Assembly (NCBI GenBank): GCA_014706295.1
Contig: JACSVZ010000004.1
Span: 85,505,047-85,569,046 of the forward strand
From: Lycocorax pyrrhopterus obiensis
Taxonomy: Eukaryota; Chordata; Aves; Passeriformes; Paradisaeidae
Direction: 5' to 3'
DNA length: 64,000 nt
Every line of letters begins with the position of its first letter. The stretch's first letter is position 1. The notes beneath the pieces are model-generated. The model was given only the letters and a program-made list of their open reading frames with translations, had not been told where the DNA came from and ran no database searches. This document shows positions 11,244-25,678 of the stretch, one piece after another. The position numbers and the translations under genes are program-made.

Positions 11244-14200
11244 TTGTTCGTCATCTGATGCATACAGTGATTCTTTCTAATGTTTGTAATGCTTTTCAAA
11301 ACAGTGACATGTTTAACCAAAAGTCTTTTTTCAGTGTATTAAATTTCTCAGCAACCTTATTTAAAAATCTCTCACATAAACATGTATTAGATAGAGTAAT
11401 TCAAGTAAACAGATATTAAATATACAAGCAGGAACTTACTTCTGCACACAATCAGTGAAGAAACTCATTAAAGAATATTGTCACTTACTATTTTCATGGT
11501 TCAAGTTAATTAACTAGTAAAAACATTTTAAACCAAAAATGAACAAAAATTTGCTTGTTTTCGTTTTATGTTTTGTTTCATGTTTTTTTTTGCTTGGATG
11601 TGTACATGTTAAACTGCAGTTTTGGTTTAGGAATTGTAGTCCTTTGTGAAGGTTGGAAACTACAGCATGTATCCTCTAATACTGCATTCATATAGGAGGA
11701 GCAGACCTGAGCGCATACACTGCTTCCACAGGCTTTATGCTAGTTATCACAGACCTCTACCACATAATAAATGGGAAGCAGAGATTGGAGGATAGTGTCA
11801 CCAGAGATATTGCAAGGTACTCACAAGCCATTGTAAATGCATACCCACAGCTTCACACGCATAGCCCCTGGATAATGTGAAAAATCAGAGCAAACAAGCT
11901 GCCAGTACAAGTGATTGCACATGTTGTTAACACAAGGAGCAGATTACTCTGGAATCCTCTCTTTCTGGTTTTGATAAGTCTTCTCTATCCCTCCAGATAA
12001 TCCCCACCATCTTTTTTGTCTCTCCTTTCTCCATTGAATAATCTCCAGTAGCTCCAAGCTAAATTCCTTTTCTCCAGGTTAAATTGTGCGTCTAAAACAT
12101 TCGTGTAAATAGCTCTGCCAAGGTCACTTTATGGCCAGTGCCCGACAGACACCACATGGAAGTGTTCAGTAGTTTAGACTGTATTTGAATTTTTGTAATT
12201 TGGCCTTTGAAAGCTTTCACGTACCTTTCCTGTCAGGCTAATAGATTTAAGAGATCTGGGTGAATGAGCAATCTTGTTGTGTTAGATAGTGTGCTGTATA
12301 GCTGACACTTTTCCTATATAGTTACTGAATAAACCACTGTTTTTTCTGTACTAAAGGAATGAAAAAAAGAAAAAAACCAAAAAACACAAAACCCGCCACA
12401 GACATGTGCCACTAAATACAAGGCAAATTGATCTATTTTAAATACCCCTATCCTACTGGAAAGAACAAGGCAAATATCAATATCAGAAGCAAAATAAAAA
12501 AATAAGTTCATAGATCAGATACTACATATCTGTCTTTACATGAGAACGTTTTCTGCCCTAAGGTTTCCAATCTGCTCAAGACTTTCTTGTCCAGTTTAGT
12601 TAAAGACCGTCTTAGATGATCTCTAAAAGACTTTTTTCTGTCTACTATTACCCTGTCTTTCTTAAAGAAAATTCCTGCACATTCAGGTAAATATCCCTAC
12701 CAGAGGACATGTCTCAAAACCATTCCCATATTCTCATATTTTAGGTTTATTTTATTCTGAAGACAAATACAATTTACACTTTCAGGCAGAGACAGACATT
12801 GCACATCCACATGTTACTCAGTTAAATGTTTACTTTGTTTACATGCTTAGTCAGATTTTAAATACCTGCAAAACTGGAAGCAATTTTAAAAATAAGCATG
12901 TAATAGAAGGGTCAGTCAACAAGTCCTAACTATGTTTCTTTCTTATTTTTGATTTGCATAAATGCAAATAAACTCCAACTGTAGCGCCAACTTTACATCG
13001 TACAAATAAGAATATGCATGGAGCCATTCACTTGTTGCAGGGCAGAGCAGTGCCAGTTAGTGTAGCTGGAAAATACTCAAAAAAACCTAATTGAGAAAAT
13101 AAAGACTAAAATCAAACTCAGAAAGAGGAATGTGACCATTATATTTAAGTGAACAACAGATGATTGAAATAACTTCTACTTACAGTGATCATCACAAAAA
13201 GTCATTATTTTCTGATTCCTCCTCTACTACGGCAATTCTGATAGAATAACTGTATTTGACACAGAATAGTGATCTTTTAATGCTGTTCTTCAAATAATTA
13301 ATGTCTGAATATGGGTACCATGATTGCAAAAACTCCTTTAAGGTGCTAAAGTAAGTATAATCTGACCAGCAGAGAGCTAAACCAAAATCTTTTGTGTGGC
13401 TTTTAAAAAAGAGGCTAATCACTAAGTCATTAGAATTCTCTCTTAAAAACAGATAATAGAAAATTGATTAATATTGTTTGATTTTCCTGTTTGTATTATG
13501 CAGACAAGACAAATTCCCTAAAAGAGTGTATATCTATAATAACACACAAATCATCTGGAGGTCTTTTCATATATGAGTATTTTTCTCTATATATGCATTT
13601 GTGTATGTATACGTACACATACACATATATATACGGTTTTATGTTTTCCAGCTTTTAAATAGCACTGCATTCTCATCCTAGAGGGATGACATGTAATACT
13701 GAATACTTTAACCAAACATAATTGCTGTGAAATGTCCTCATGCCGAATTGGCATCAATCAGTGCAGCAGTGTAATCATGTGTATTTAATCATGGGCTGAA
13801 AATGCTAAAACAGTGAAGGAAAATCTCTTCCTTATGCATTTTATTATCTGAAAGCTTAAGTGGACGTTAAGTGATGCAGGGTAATAGCACAAAACATCAT
13901 TATCATGTTATTATGTTCAGGCTTGAGTGACACTGAAAAAGCTGAATTTGTCTGATAAGAAATGCATATTATTAAATTTGATATGTTCTAAAATAATTAC
14001 CATATCATCCATCATATAGAACTTAATCTTTTATTCCATGAAATGAAAAAAAAAGAAAAAAATCAGTCTGTTCCAGGATGGTTCACACAACTATAAAATC
14101 CTCTTTCTAGTGGGATAATGAGAGAAAGAAAAATCTGTGGATGTGATCCAGATGGAAGCCATTGCAATGAAGTTTTCATTTTGAAAGGCAGTGTGTTTGA

Positions 14201-16337
14201 GATCCATTTTCCTTTCACCCTTTGACCTTGATAAATCCTCAGCACAGCTGTATACTGTGTATAGAATGAAAAAGTACACCTAGGCAAAAAATGTGTGATA
14301 TCATGAAAACTTCATTAGACATTTCTGTGGAGCTGGACTGTGCTAGTACTCAACCCTAGATACATATAATTAATTTCAAATTAGGAACTGGTGAACTGGT
14401 TTGTTATTGCATCTTCTTGGTCTGTGCCAGATGAATGTGAAAGATATAAACTGTAATTTTATATCAGATGTGGTACCTGTGCTAAAATGAGAAGTACTGA
14501 TAATGTATGATGATTTATATCACACTTCTACTTCAAAAACCTATTTAATCACTTCAGTGTCTTAAATGGATGAGCATTTTTCCATTACTTATACATCTGG
14601 TGTATTAACTTTAACTGGGTGTTGCAGTACTCTGCTGTCTTAATGCAGGAAATTCATTATCCAACATCTGCTTTAGAAGGCAGCTTGTAATATCACTGGT
14701 GACAACTAGATTCCATAGTTTCCACTGGAGCAATATATTGTATTTTCCCCATCAGCACTCAGGGCTGAATAGCAAACAACTCAAATCATGGAGCAAAACA
14801 ATAAGCAAAGATGATGAACTTGGAAGGTACTGGTTTTGCAGATAATTAAGCTATGGTATCAGATTTCCACAATGAGAAACAAAACCGTTGTCGTTACGGA
14901 ACAAAAGAGAATCTAACCTTTCTCATACGTTAGTGTGAAAATCATGTTCTAGCGCTCCTCCTGTCCTAGTTATAGTAGCCTGTAGGCTCAGATCACTGGC
15001 ATCAAACTAAAATACAAGCTATTTGTTGAACTTAATACACAAAACATTGCAATATTTCTTCTTTTCTAGTGTTAAACCCTGAAGTTTTCCCATAAAGCAG
15101 GATTTTAGCCCTTAATTGCTATAAAACAACTCTATTTTGCATTAATGAGACCACAAACTATTTGGCAGTACAGAGGATCAATATACACATTTATATATCA
15201 ACTGACAGAGTAGAAATATTTACAGTTAGAATACATATAATTTAGAGAACGACGATATAGAATCAAAGGATTTTGTTCCCAGGAAACAAATTGCATAATC
15301 CAGTGCTGAATTTTTTTATTGTCTGATTTTTAAATTTAATGCATTCATTAAGCATATGAATTCACTTCGGCTTTCTTAGATTTTGTATGCCATGCAACAG
15401 AATTGTTTATGAAGCTGCCTTAATATAATTCAAAGATGTAAAAAGGAAAAGGTAAAAATGAGTTCCCATTTAAAATCTTGCCTTGAACTGCAGACAGACC
15501 TGCTTGTCTGTGAAAATGTTTCTTAGGCTGCCAGTAGTGTATGCCAAATACCACTTTCAAAAAATTTGTATGCTTCTAACATGGCTCATAAACATTTCTG
15601 CATTTGAAATGGCCATTTGAACTGAAAGTAAAAAAGCTTCAGACTTTTCCTTTTGTTGCTGTAGTTTAGAAAAACATCCTGCACTGAATCAAAAAGTTTG
15701 ATACTTTTTAAACTTACAACTGTGTTTAAAAACAGGAAAAGGAAACATGTACCATGTTGAAAAATCCAAATGCATTTTCACAGCAATGAACACTAGTTCC
15801 TTGCAAAATCTGTGTTTGTGAATACAAGATGAATACAAGTACAGGCACACACAATTGCACATGGAACAAGCAGATTTACAACTCTGTGCAAAAAGAGTTT
15901 TTTGTGTTTCCAGGGTTTTGTGGCTGCATGACCATGTGCTTTCAAAACGTGGTTTTAAATGCAGGCTGCCTGAACAAAATACACCATGGGAATAAACCCT
16001 AGCAAGTCTTAGCTGGGCATTTTCTAATGCGATGATCTGAAACTTTCATGGCAAGAAAATCCCAGACCTAAAAGAAATAGAACTATTATGAAGATTAAAT
16101 TGCATCTTAAAGGAAGTGTGATTCTGTGAATGTGAATTAATTTACATTTGCAGGAAAGTGTGATGACAGTTTAACAGACTTATTCAAAATTACTTCAGCC
16201 CACATTTTGGGAGTGTGTAATTCAGCATAAGAAATGAGTCATTCAGCAGCAGAGTTTTGTATGGGTTCCTAGTAAGAACCTGAAACTTGTTTTTAAGCCA
16301 TCAAATAATTTATAAAATAGGATTTCCTTTCACAAAA
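11244..16337. other. Upstream intron, unique AT-rich sequence
   Basis: No exon, RNA gene or transposon recognised. There is a TA/CA-rich near-palindrome at about 13600-13635. The block 13735-13975, with several TAAT and ATCATG motifs, looks less degenerate than its surroundings and could be a conserved noncoding element, but this cannot be judged from one sequence. Confidence 0.5.
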
Positions 16338-17420
16338 TAAGAATATGGTTGAAGCTGGAAGGGACCTCCAGATGTCATCTGGTTTGACCATCTCCAGGTA
16401 CCCAAGACTGTGTCCAGACAGCTCTTGAATATGTCCAAAGATGGAGACTCCACATCATCTCTGGGCAGCCTGTGCCACTGTTCAGAATCCTCGCAGAAAA
16501 AACCAACCAACGAACCAAAACAAAACAAAACGACCCAAAAAACAAAACAAAACAAAAACAAACAAAAAAACAGTTTTGCATGATCAGATTGAATTTCATA
16601 TGTTTTAATTTGCAGCTGTTTCCTCTTGTCCTATCAGTGGGCTCTACTGAGTAGAGTTTGGCTCCCTCTTCTTCATTCCCTCCCTTCAGATATTTATACA
16701 CATTGATGAGATCCCCCTAAGCCTTCTGCTCTCCAGGCTGAACAGCCCCAACTCTCATAGCCTCATCTCATGTGAAAGATGCCTCGGTCCCTTAATCATC
16801 TCAGTGGTTCTATGATGGACTCACTCTAGTAGCTCTGTATCTTTCTACTTGGAATTCTAGCACTGGGCACAGCCGGCTGTGGCCTCACCAGTGCTGAGTG
16901 GACAGGAACAATCCTCTCCCTTGACCTCCTAGCAGTGCTCTTCCTAATGCAGTCCAAGATGCCATTGGCCTGAAGGCACATTGCTGGTACCTGGTGAGCT
17001 TGTTGTTCATCAGAGCCCCAAAGTCCTTTCCTGCAAAGCTTCAGGAAACTGCTTTCAGGCCACTGAGCCTCCAGCAGGTGCTGGTGCCTGTGTTATTCCT
17101 CCCCAGGTGTAGGACCTCGCACTTCTCATCTGAATTAATGAGATTCCTCTTTGCGCATTTCTCAGCATAGCAGGATCTCTCTGAATGGTGGCACAGCCCT
17201 CTGGTGTGTCAGACACTCCTCCCTGTTGTGTCACCTGTGAACTTGCTGAGGGAGCGCTCTGTTCCGTCATCCACTCATGAACAGAGGAGTTGAGCAGTGC
17301 TGGACCCAGCACCGACCCCTGGAGTACAGCACGAGTGACTTGCCTCCTCCTGAACTTTGGGCCACTGATCACAACCCCTGGGCCCATTCCCGGGCCCTTG
17401 AAAATACAAGTTCACCCGCT
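16338..17420 (-). mobile_element. CR1 LINE fragment (3' half), minus strand
   Basis: This is a CR1 non-LTR retrotransposon in reverse orientation. The CR1 3' region starts near ggttgaagctggaagggacc and continues through gatggagactccacatcatc, atttatacacattgatgaga, and a segment around tcaccagtgctgagtgg. It ends in reverse-transcriptase remnants: the minus strand encodes LQGSVLGPALLNS and GCATIQRD, recalling the CR1 QGSVLGP...LF and LQRDLD motifs. The frame is broken and internally shortened. An A/C-rich simple repeat (16497-16571) interrupts it. It is an old, 5'-truncated copy. Confidence 0.9.
16497..16571. repeat. A-rich (CAAAA)n-like simple repeat inside CR1
   Basis: Irregular CAAAA, CCAA and CAAA units replace part of the CR1 sequence that normally continues smoothly here. 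It is probably a local expansion of an A-rich CR1 segment. Confidence 0.9.
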
Positions 17421-18001
17421 CACATCTTTCTAAAAATTATTTTCTACTTACAAATACATACTCGTCGGTGCTTGATAATCTGATGCCGTAATGGGGTTTA
17501 GGGGATTTTCTTGGTAATGTGTGAAAATTCTCTTTTCCAAATCTTCAAACTTATGGCCCTGATAAGAAGAAAAAAAAAGTGTTAATAGGAGTTAATTAGG
17601 AAGAAACAAATGGTTTTTTTCCAAAAACTGAAAACAAAATTATAATTCTACTAACTGTAAATGATGTTTGGGGAAATAGAAAATTCTGAAATTACACAAT
17701 GCCAAGAGTCCCACTGGGATACAGAAGACATGCTCTAATTAGTCATGCTTGAGTCTTCAACCAGTCCCTGAGCTCCCCTCAGATGTTTTGGTTTAAGAAA
17801 AGATAAGGGAAAAAGGCACCATTTTCGCATTACTGTGTTGACTGTATAAAACTCAGCTGATGGTGGATTGCATTGCATTCTGTAGCACTTACAGCCTTTT
17901 GCCTTGTTCTGAATATTTTAAGTTGGTGCTGGGAAATGGCCCTAGAGAGATGAAGGTAAGATTGCTTTGCCAATAGAACAAAACCTGGAGAAATGTGAAG
18001 T

Positions 18002-18037
18002 GCTCCTGGTTTGTGCAGAGCACCTGGTTTGTGCAGT
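18002..18037. repeat. 18-base tandem duplication
   Basis: Two adjacent 18-base units share cctggtttgtgcag, differing at two positions. Confidence 0.85.
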
Positions 18038-20258
18038 GTTTGCAAAGATACTAGATAGATTTCTATGGTATATCTTTAATTTCTTTATATCTAGGTTTAT
18101 GCTTAAATATTCAACAAGAACTGATATACTTACAAACATTCTCCCAGACCCTGATCTCTGCCAGTCTGAAATCAACCCACATGAAGGCAATCGGTGCAGT
18201 GAAATTTCCACTTAAAATGAAAAGACCTGGTGCACTTCTCAGACAGTTGCAGAAATGTGGCATTTGTAAGTCTGGGCTTGTATTAAAACTTGTTTGGAGG
18301 TTTCCAAATATTGAAAAATCTATGGGCTATGCTTGGTAAGAGAGGAAAATTAACTTATTGATCAGTAATATGTATTGTGGTATTTTAAAAAGGTTCTTCT
18401 AACAGCTCTCTCAGCTTACTCTTGCTTCAAAATCCTTTTCATAAGGATATGGATGATAGTTCTTACTATACTTCAGGAGCATAGAAGACATGCAAGGGCA
18501 GTGGTTTATTACAGCAGAGTCCAGATTCTCCAGAGAAAAGGTAGAACCACTTGAAATTAAATGGATTAATTGAAGTTTTGCTTTTGTTTTGCTCCTGTTC
18601 TTTCTGCAGAAGGAAGTGTAGGATTGGGATTGGCTTGCTTTTGGGATTCTTGAGATTGAAGAATCCTGGGACAGAGGACAGAGCTCGCCAAATATTTCAA
18701 AATAAAATTAAATTCACAGTCATGGAGTTATCATGAACATGATGATGGTGATTGTCCAGAGAGGATTTTTTGGAATTAGTGTCAAATTCTTCCTTTAGCA
18801 GAGACAAAGAAAAGGATGCTCAAAGGAAAGAGTACAGGCAAGAAGAATGTCTGACCTCTGTCTTCTCATTGTTGTTGTGTGTAGGAAGATAAAGCTAATG
18901 GTTTATATGCTGGTGAACAGACCTACAGGAGCAGACTTGAGAGCAGATCAAATTTCCCCGTTACTTGCCTGAAATCACAAAGTTGAATGATGAAAAAACT
19001 CTGGGTTTTTAACAGCAATATCAGGTATGTTAATTCTCAGCATTCCTTAGTGAGGCTCTGGCATGATAGCAGGAAAGCCTGGACATCAAAATTTCAGGTT
19101 CAGGCAGAAATTTTCAACCCAGGTTATTTATAGAAGGTTTAAGGAATCCAGGAGAATCATGAGGTTTTTACCCAATCCACTTAGCCTAGGTGGTAATGAG
19201 TGTAAATAACTGTGGGTTATTGAGACCTGCCCAGCAGAGAGCTGGGTTGGAGACTTTAATCTCATAAACCCCAGGTCTGGAAAGCTTAAATTCAATGAAA
19301 TAATCTAACTTTGCTGCTAAGTAGGATTAGTTGCAGCCACTGGAAGCTGAAAATACTCAGCACCTTGAAGTCATATGTGTTTGCCTTGGCTTGCTATGCT
19401 GAATACAAATGCATAATGAGACATTGATATCCATTACCTATCCAGATTAATCATTGAAACACATGGCAAACATTTAAAATTAAATTAAATATATTTTAGT
19501 TTTAATTAAATACATTTCAGTTAAAATAATTGATCATTTGAGTTACCAAAAAAAAAAGAAATAAATTAGTCTCAGTTCATTCCATTTGTAGCGCTCTTTC
19601 CTTCAAAAAAACAAGTGATGGAGTTATTATTATTTCTTTAGTGTCCACTCATATTCTCTATGGTTAAGCAAATTATTATATTGAAAGATGAGGTATTTAG
19701 TTGTCCTAAACTTGAAACATGTAATTAAATTTAGAACATTTTTCTTGAATTGAATGGAAAACCAGAAGGAATGTCTAGCACAGATTTCCACTATGCTTCT
19801 AAAATCAATAATGTAGAACTGGGTTAATTACGGTTAAATAATAATTTGGAACTAATGGGTTCACAATCACTTGTATTCAGTTCCCCATAATTCCACTGTA
19901 AGTCTATATAATTTTTTGGTTGGAAAACATGCAAAGTAGGGCGACAGCTATTTACTGATGGTTTGATGTTGATAGATCACCACAGACTTTCTAGCAGCAT
20001 AGAAGACAGGTAAGGAATCATCCTTCAGGTGAAATTTTTTTGTATTCATATCACAGCTGAGGCTTATTAGCACTACTGATTATTTTTAGATAAAAAATAA
20101 ATGAAGTCACATTTTTAGCTTTAGGACTAAAACTCCTGTATCTCCACAACTTGTCACCTGCCTCAGCTTTTGGTCATGGAAAAACACTGAAATTAGTGAG
20201 ATCTTTTTTCGTAGTCAATAATATAGGGTTGATATCAAACCCCAGTTGTGATTCTGGA

Positions 20259-20328
20259 GTGAAATCGGGTGAGACTTGAGATCATCAGACAGAGTGAAAT
20301 TGAGTGAGACTTGAGATCATCAGACAGC
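20259..20328. repeat. 35-base tandem duplication
   Basis: Two units (20259-20293 and 20294-20328) share tgagacttgagatcatcaga and begin gtgaaat. They differ at only a few positions, so the duplication is fairly young. Confidence 0.92.
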
Positions 20329-20672
20329 AAGGTTCTGGGTGCCTGGTTTGGATGTGCTCATGGGGTTTGTGTGAGTGAGGTAACTGTCCTGAGCACGGGT
20401 GGAGTCAGTGGCACTCACACATGGGCTCTGAACAAACATTCCACATTTGTGCTGAATGGGAAATCTGCTTATCATTTGTGCTGAATTGAAAAATTCAGCT
20501 TGTGTGGCACTTGGTTAACAGCTGCTGGGATCCTCTTTCCAGAGGGAATTAGCGAGTCCACCTTTAAGGTGGCACTGAGCTCAGCGGAGTACTTCGGGGC
20601 ATAGGAGTTGTGCTTACTCATGTAACACCTCCTCAGTCTGGCCTTGTATTTTGAGGATAAAAAAGAAAAGGT

Positions 20673-20687
20673 GAGACCTTAAGTCTC
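20673..20687. repeat. Short inverted repeat GAGAC-CTTAA-GTCTC
   Basis: Five-base arms around a five-base spacer. Too short to be meaningful alone; noted because it lies at the edge of the unassigned block beginning near 20220. Confidence 0.5.
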
Positions 20688-23600
20688 GTTTCCTAATTAC
20701 TCAGCCGTATTTTCACTATCCCAATTCAGACTGTGCCTTTAGGAAAGGAAATTTATGGCCAGGATAATGTTAGCCATAGTACTAATTAATAGTATTGACT
20801 TCATAACCAGTTGTCAATATATGCTGTATTTTAAACACCTATACTTGCTTTCACACAGATTTAATAAACAGTTACAGAAATTTCTTGTTTTAGCTGTTCA
20901 GGAAAGACTGAAGAATATAGTTCTAATATAAAAGAGTGATTAGCATCTGGCTTGGAAAAAGTTCTATGAGCATTCCTTTCACCAAGTCCTCATGTGTGCG
21001 TTTTCTACTATAAAATAAGAAAAATAAAAAATAATTCATCTCTGTGAATAAAAAAACAAAAAAGTAACTTAAAAATTCCCTTTTTGTAGATTTCTGACTC
21101 ATAGCACAGAATTAAATTTATTAAGGCTTTTCTTTGATAAGGGTCCAGATTAGTAGCTTCAAAGAGACCTAGACATTTTGATGCATTTAGTGATGCATAT
21201 TCGTAAGAAGCAGGGAGGACAACCATATATGTTCTTAAATGCCATTTAAATATTGTAAATATATGTATGTATGATATGAATATTAGAAATACTATAAAAT
21301 ATAAGTATTATTTTTAAAATGTTAAAATGTTTGCAAGTGCAAAACTGGATGGATTGCAGTAAGAAGGAGCTAGGTAGGGTCACTTTTAAAATACTTTGAT
21401 ATGTCTATAACAGTATAATAATGTGTAATGGAAAGAAATTGAACATGTGTTTTCCAAGCCCATTTTACCTCCTTCCCCTCTTTTCCCTTTCAGTACCATG
21501 TATAATTACTGATCACATTTCTTGGAAATGATAGAAAAGTATTGAATTCCATTAAAATGCCTGAAACCTTCTTCAACACATGCTACAGAGAAAAAAAGGA
21601 GACACTATAAATATCCTGGTGGATAAACTTATTTAAAGGGTTTATGCAATAGCAAAATAAAATACATTCAACTTAAATAACAAATATAAAACTGATTACA
21701 TTTTTGTCATGCTATATATCAAATTGTTTAGCTTGAAACTCTGACAGTACTTTCGTCTAGATCTGGCTGCATTAATTACTTACTCAGTTTTATGCACTTC
21801 ATTCCCAATCTTTCATAAACCATGTATTTTAAGGAGAGCAGAGAGACACTCAGGAGTGAGTATATCTGTACTTGGTACGTGGTCTAAGCTTTCTTTGTAA
21901 GTTATTTTCTACCTCTTGTTGCTCCTTGTAATTTCCTTAACAATCTTTCCTTTTGTCTCAAATCTCATTCTGAAAAATCAAACTTGAAACATTTTACACC
22001 TCATGTATACCTTTCTAATGGGATTATTAAATCAGCTGTTTTAAACCTATCTATTTCTTGCTAATTTGTTGAGCTTGCCATTCACTTTGGTTTTCCACTG
22101 ACATGATTTCGGATTTTCTTGTTTGTTTCTTTTCCTTTCACTATTTTTTATTTATTAATATATTTCTACTCTTTCTCACATGAACTTAGGCATAAACTTC
22201 AGAAAGCTAAATCTGTATTATTTTAATATTTTTTGTTTCTGTGATGGTTCAGACAGTGACCCTGGGGTTCAATAGCAGCATTCTTTCACTGTCTTTTCCT
22301 CATGCTTGTTAAATTTAGTATGGAGAGGGGGACTCCTCGCATACCTGCTTGTTCTCCTGTGATTGTCCTCTGTACCATTACACTGGCTATCCATAAATAT
22401 GTCAGCAGTGAAACTAATTTAGATTATAGCAGTTCAAACCAAGCAGATTGAAAATATCTTTGATTCCAGCAGTGAAAATTGCTCTTGTATTTTTATGATG
22501 CTATTACAGACCATCTTCCCAGCATGTATCTTCTTTTTTTTTTTTCCCTTACTATGCAAAAAAGTCTTGGCACTGTATGGGATGTGCTGTGCTGTTTAGT
22601 TTGGGTCAGTCAGATTGCTGTGCAGGAGGAGTGCATGAGAAATAGAGATACTGTGTTTTCTGTCTCAATCTCTGGCTAGAGAAAATGCCCAGGCACTGCT
22701 GCTGCCTTCCAAAGCCAAGCCCCCATGGCAGCCTTAGGTTCCCAAAAGGAGTTTCTGTCTCTATCCTGTCTTTTGCTGTCAGTCCAGCTTTGCCACCAGT
22801 TTGTTCTCTGCCAAGCAGCTGTGCCAGGCAGTGATGGTGCTGCTGCAGTGCCCTCAGGAGTGGAGACAATGCTGCTCCAGTCAGAGCATCAGTGACCTGG
22901 GTGATCTTGTTTATTCTAAGCCTACAAAAAAACTTCATAGATACAGACTATGGCTAAATTGGATGATCAAAGAGATATTCAGGGTTCCTAAAGGGTCCTG
23001 CATGCAGCAGAATCTAGACCAGAACCTGGGTTAGTCTGGAGCAATCTGTTTTCTAGAAAAATGGAGGACCAAACACACAGGCCATGGTACCATTCCCGCA
23101 GCTCCTCTGTCAAGGGAGTGCTGACTATAACGAATCACCCTTCTGCCAGCTTCTGCTCCCCGGATATTACAGCTGGGTCTGTGGTAACTGAAATTTAAGA
23201 TATTCTTTATCTCCTGACTTATGGTTATTAATAGATTTCAGTATATCCTAGCAGCGTTATTAAGAAATTTCTGCTCTGCATCTGTAAAATAGACTTTAGT
23301 GCTTGCCAAGACAGTCCATACTCCAAGAACAGCTCATGTTATTGTAATCCTATATTGCAATAAGTAAAAAAAAAAACCACTAAAATTGCTTTAAAAACTA
23401 GTTCCTGTGTCATGTATCAAGTTCAGTCACAATATATTGTATGCTATCAACCTGTACAGATTATCACCTAATAGGATTTTTTAAAGTTCTGAGATGATTC
23501 AGAAGCTGTAAAAGAAAGGGCACTCCACAGACCTGTAGTAAGATACTTTCTTGCCCAGACTTCTCATTCTTGGTTGCCCTTTCTAGTCTCCTCAGGTCGA

Positions 23601-25678
23601 GCAGCATGTTTTGTTTACTGTGCCACATGGGACTGAGGGAGCGTGGCTGTAGCCAGGTTGGATGAGACAGGCACGCTAAACAAGAGCAAACACGTCTGAA
23701 TTTTGTTGGCTGCTGTTGCTGTTCCTGTTATCCTTGACTGGGGAGCTGCAAACCTAAAGCAGTGGGTTAGCAGGAGGCAATCTGGGTCCCACCTGGCACA
23801 GCTGGAATAAAAAAAGTTGCACAGGTACTATATATAGCTTGTTACTTATGTTGGCTTCAATGTAAATTATAGTAGACAGTTACTTCAGCCTTAAGAGCAG
23901 GTAATGATCTCATTAGCAGCAGAGCTTCAGCAACCAGCTGGAGAACAGTGGCAGTCCTACTCCTCTCCCTGCCTCCTTTGAAGCAAGGGGGTTTTCCTGG
24001 AGAAAGACCAGCTGTATCACACCCCTTCCTTCCTAGAAGCCAGTGTAAACATCCAGCGGGAATCCATAACAATTTCTTTAGGATTAGGTGGCTACACCAC
24101 CGTTCCTGCAGCCTGCTATATGCCCTCTGTTCATATTACCAATTCCCTTGTATGTCTCCTTCAAGTGACAGCTGTAAATAAGCACAAGTCTCTAGCAGCC
24201 AGAGCTCACTTGGAATTAAATTCAGGGATAGGGAGCTGTCAGCGAACCAACTTCTGTGGCAGCATAGCTGTCATTTGAATGAATTACAGACCACAGTATC
24301 CATTTGTGTGGGGCCTGTGAGCAAGAGGGGTGGAACAAATTGGGCTAAATGGCTAGAATTTAATACAGGCTTCTGCAAGTTTTTCAAAAGCCATGCACCC
24401 ATCTTCAGTGTGATTATTTTGTGTGGTTTACAGCATTTCCACGTAAACTGCAATAATCTTCTGTTGAAAGGTCTCTTTAGTATGAAAAGCAAAATTTAGA
24501 TTGATTATACAATTAGCTGAGACTAATTTTGCTCTGTTCTGTCAAAGACTAAAATATCTGGGTCGAAGTTTCTTAGCACTTTGCCTGTGTACAATTTCCA
24601 CCCTGGGATTGGCAGCTTCTCTTCAGATGCCGAGGAGAAAACACCCCCCTCCCTTCCACACTGCTTGTAGAGAGCGGTGCCCCATGCTGATGATGCCAGG
24701 CAGATTTAATTGTGCATGCTCAAAGAGAAAAATGACATCCACGCTTGGGTGAGTGCTCTCTGTGGCAAGCTGACAAATCCCCCAGCTGTCAACTAACCTC
24801 AAAGGCAAGTGTATGTGGCTCTAGCTTATGTCTGCTTGCTTTCTGCCCATAGGCATTTAGAAGCTGAAACTCATATTGGCTGCAACACATTCAAACTAAT
24901 ACTGAAAGAAATGTATGGTCTGTTTTATGTGTTTCAATCTCTGAGGGTGATCCACACAATTAAGGTTTATTTTTAAGACAGACTGTAAGCAGGTAAAGAC
25001 AAAACCTTTTGCATACGGGGCAAGTTAAAGTGCATAACGTTTATGGCTATGGATCTGGCTAAGTTGCTGATTGCTTAGAGAAAGTAATTTCTTCCTTGGG
25101 CTCAGATGGATTATATTTATATTTTTATGTATTTATTGGGGTCTGCCAGAGAGCTACATGCATACAAAATGGCCTTACTTGAGTGCCAGTGTATATGGGC
25201 AAACGCAAAGAGGCATGTGTTGCTAATGCAGTACTGGAGTCATTCCGGCAGAAGCTTTGTCACCTGTGGTGCACTGCAGGCTGTCCGTCTAAACCCATCA
25301 TTACCTGGCACCTATGCTCTGGTGCGATAACCAGAACAATCTGTGGATGGGCAAGGAGCCATCCTAACAGATGGCTTTGACTGTAGGTAACCAGGAAACC
25401 ATGCACGTACATTAAACATGAGTTCAGAGAGCATGAGTGTGATCGAGGAACATCAAAACAGCTGTGGGGTTTGAGCTCCTCCATACACTGTTGAGAACAT
25501 ACGTCATACCCATCAGACACCCACGGAGGGTGGGCTAGAGCCAGTTCCCACAGTTCTGATGAACTTTGTAGGGATTGCTTGGCTGGGCATGGGCTCAGCT
25601 GCAGATGAATCTCATGCTTTGCAATGAACTTCAAATTAGTATTAGAAAGACAAAGCGTGAAGCTTAAGGATGCAGTTC

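Larger units (their letters stand above)
17421..25678. other. Upstream intron, unique sequence with small tandem duplications
   Basis: Mostly unremarkable AT-rich DNA. It contains an 18-base tandem duplication at 18002-18037 and a 35-base one at 20259-20328, the latter in an unassigned block (about 20220-20700) that may be an old repeat. Open frames up to 110 codons (22606-22938, minus) show no known motif. Confidence 0.5.

Noticed and set aside
17055..17387. Reverse-transcriptase-like frame as a possible active gene
   Set aside because: It is a short decayed CR1 remnant with lost catalytic motifs.
25260..25634. 124-codon minus-strand frame beside a CR1 element
   Set aside because: No family recognised and no promoter or splice signals; GC is only slightly raised here.
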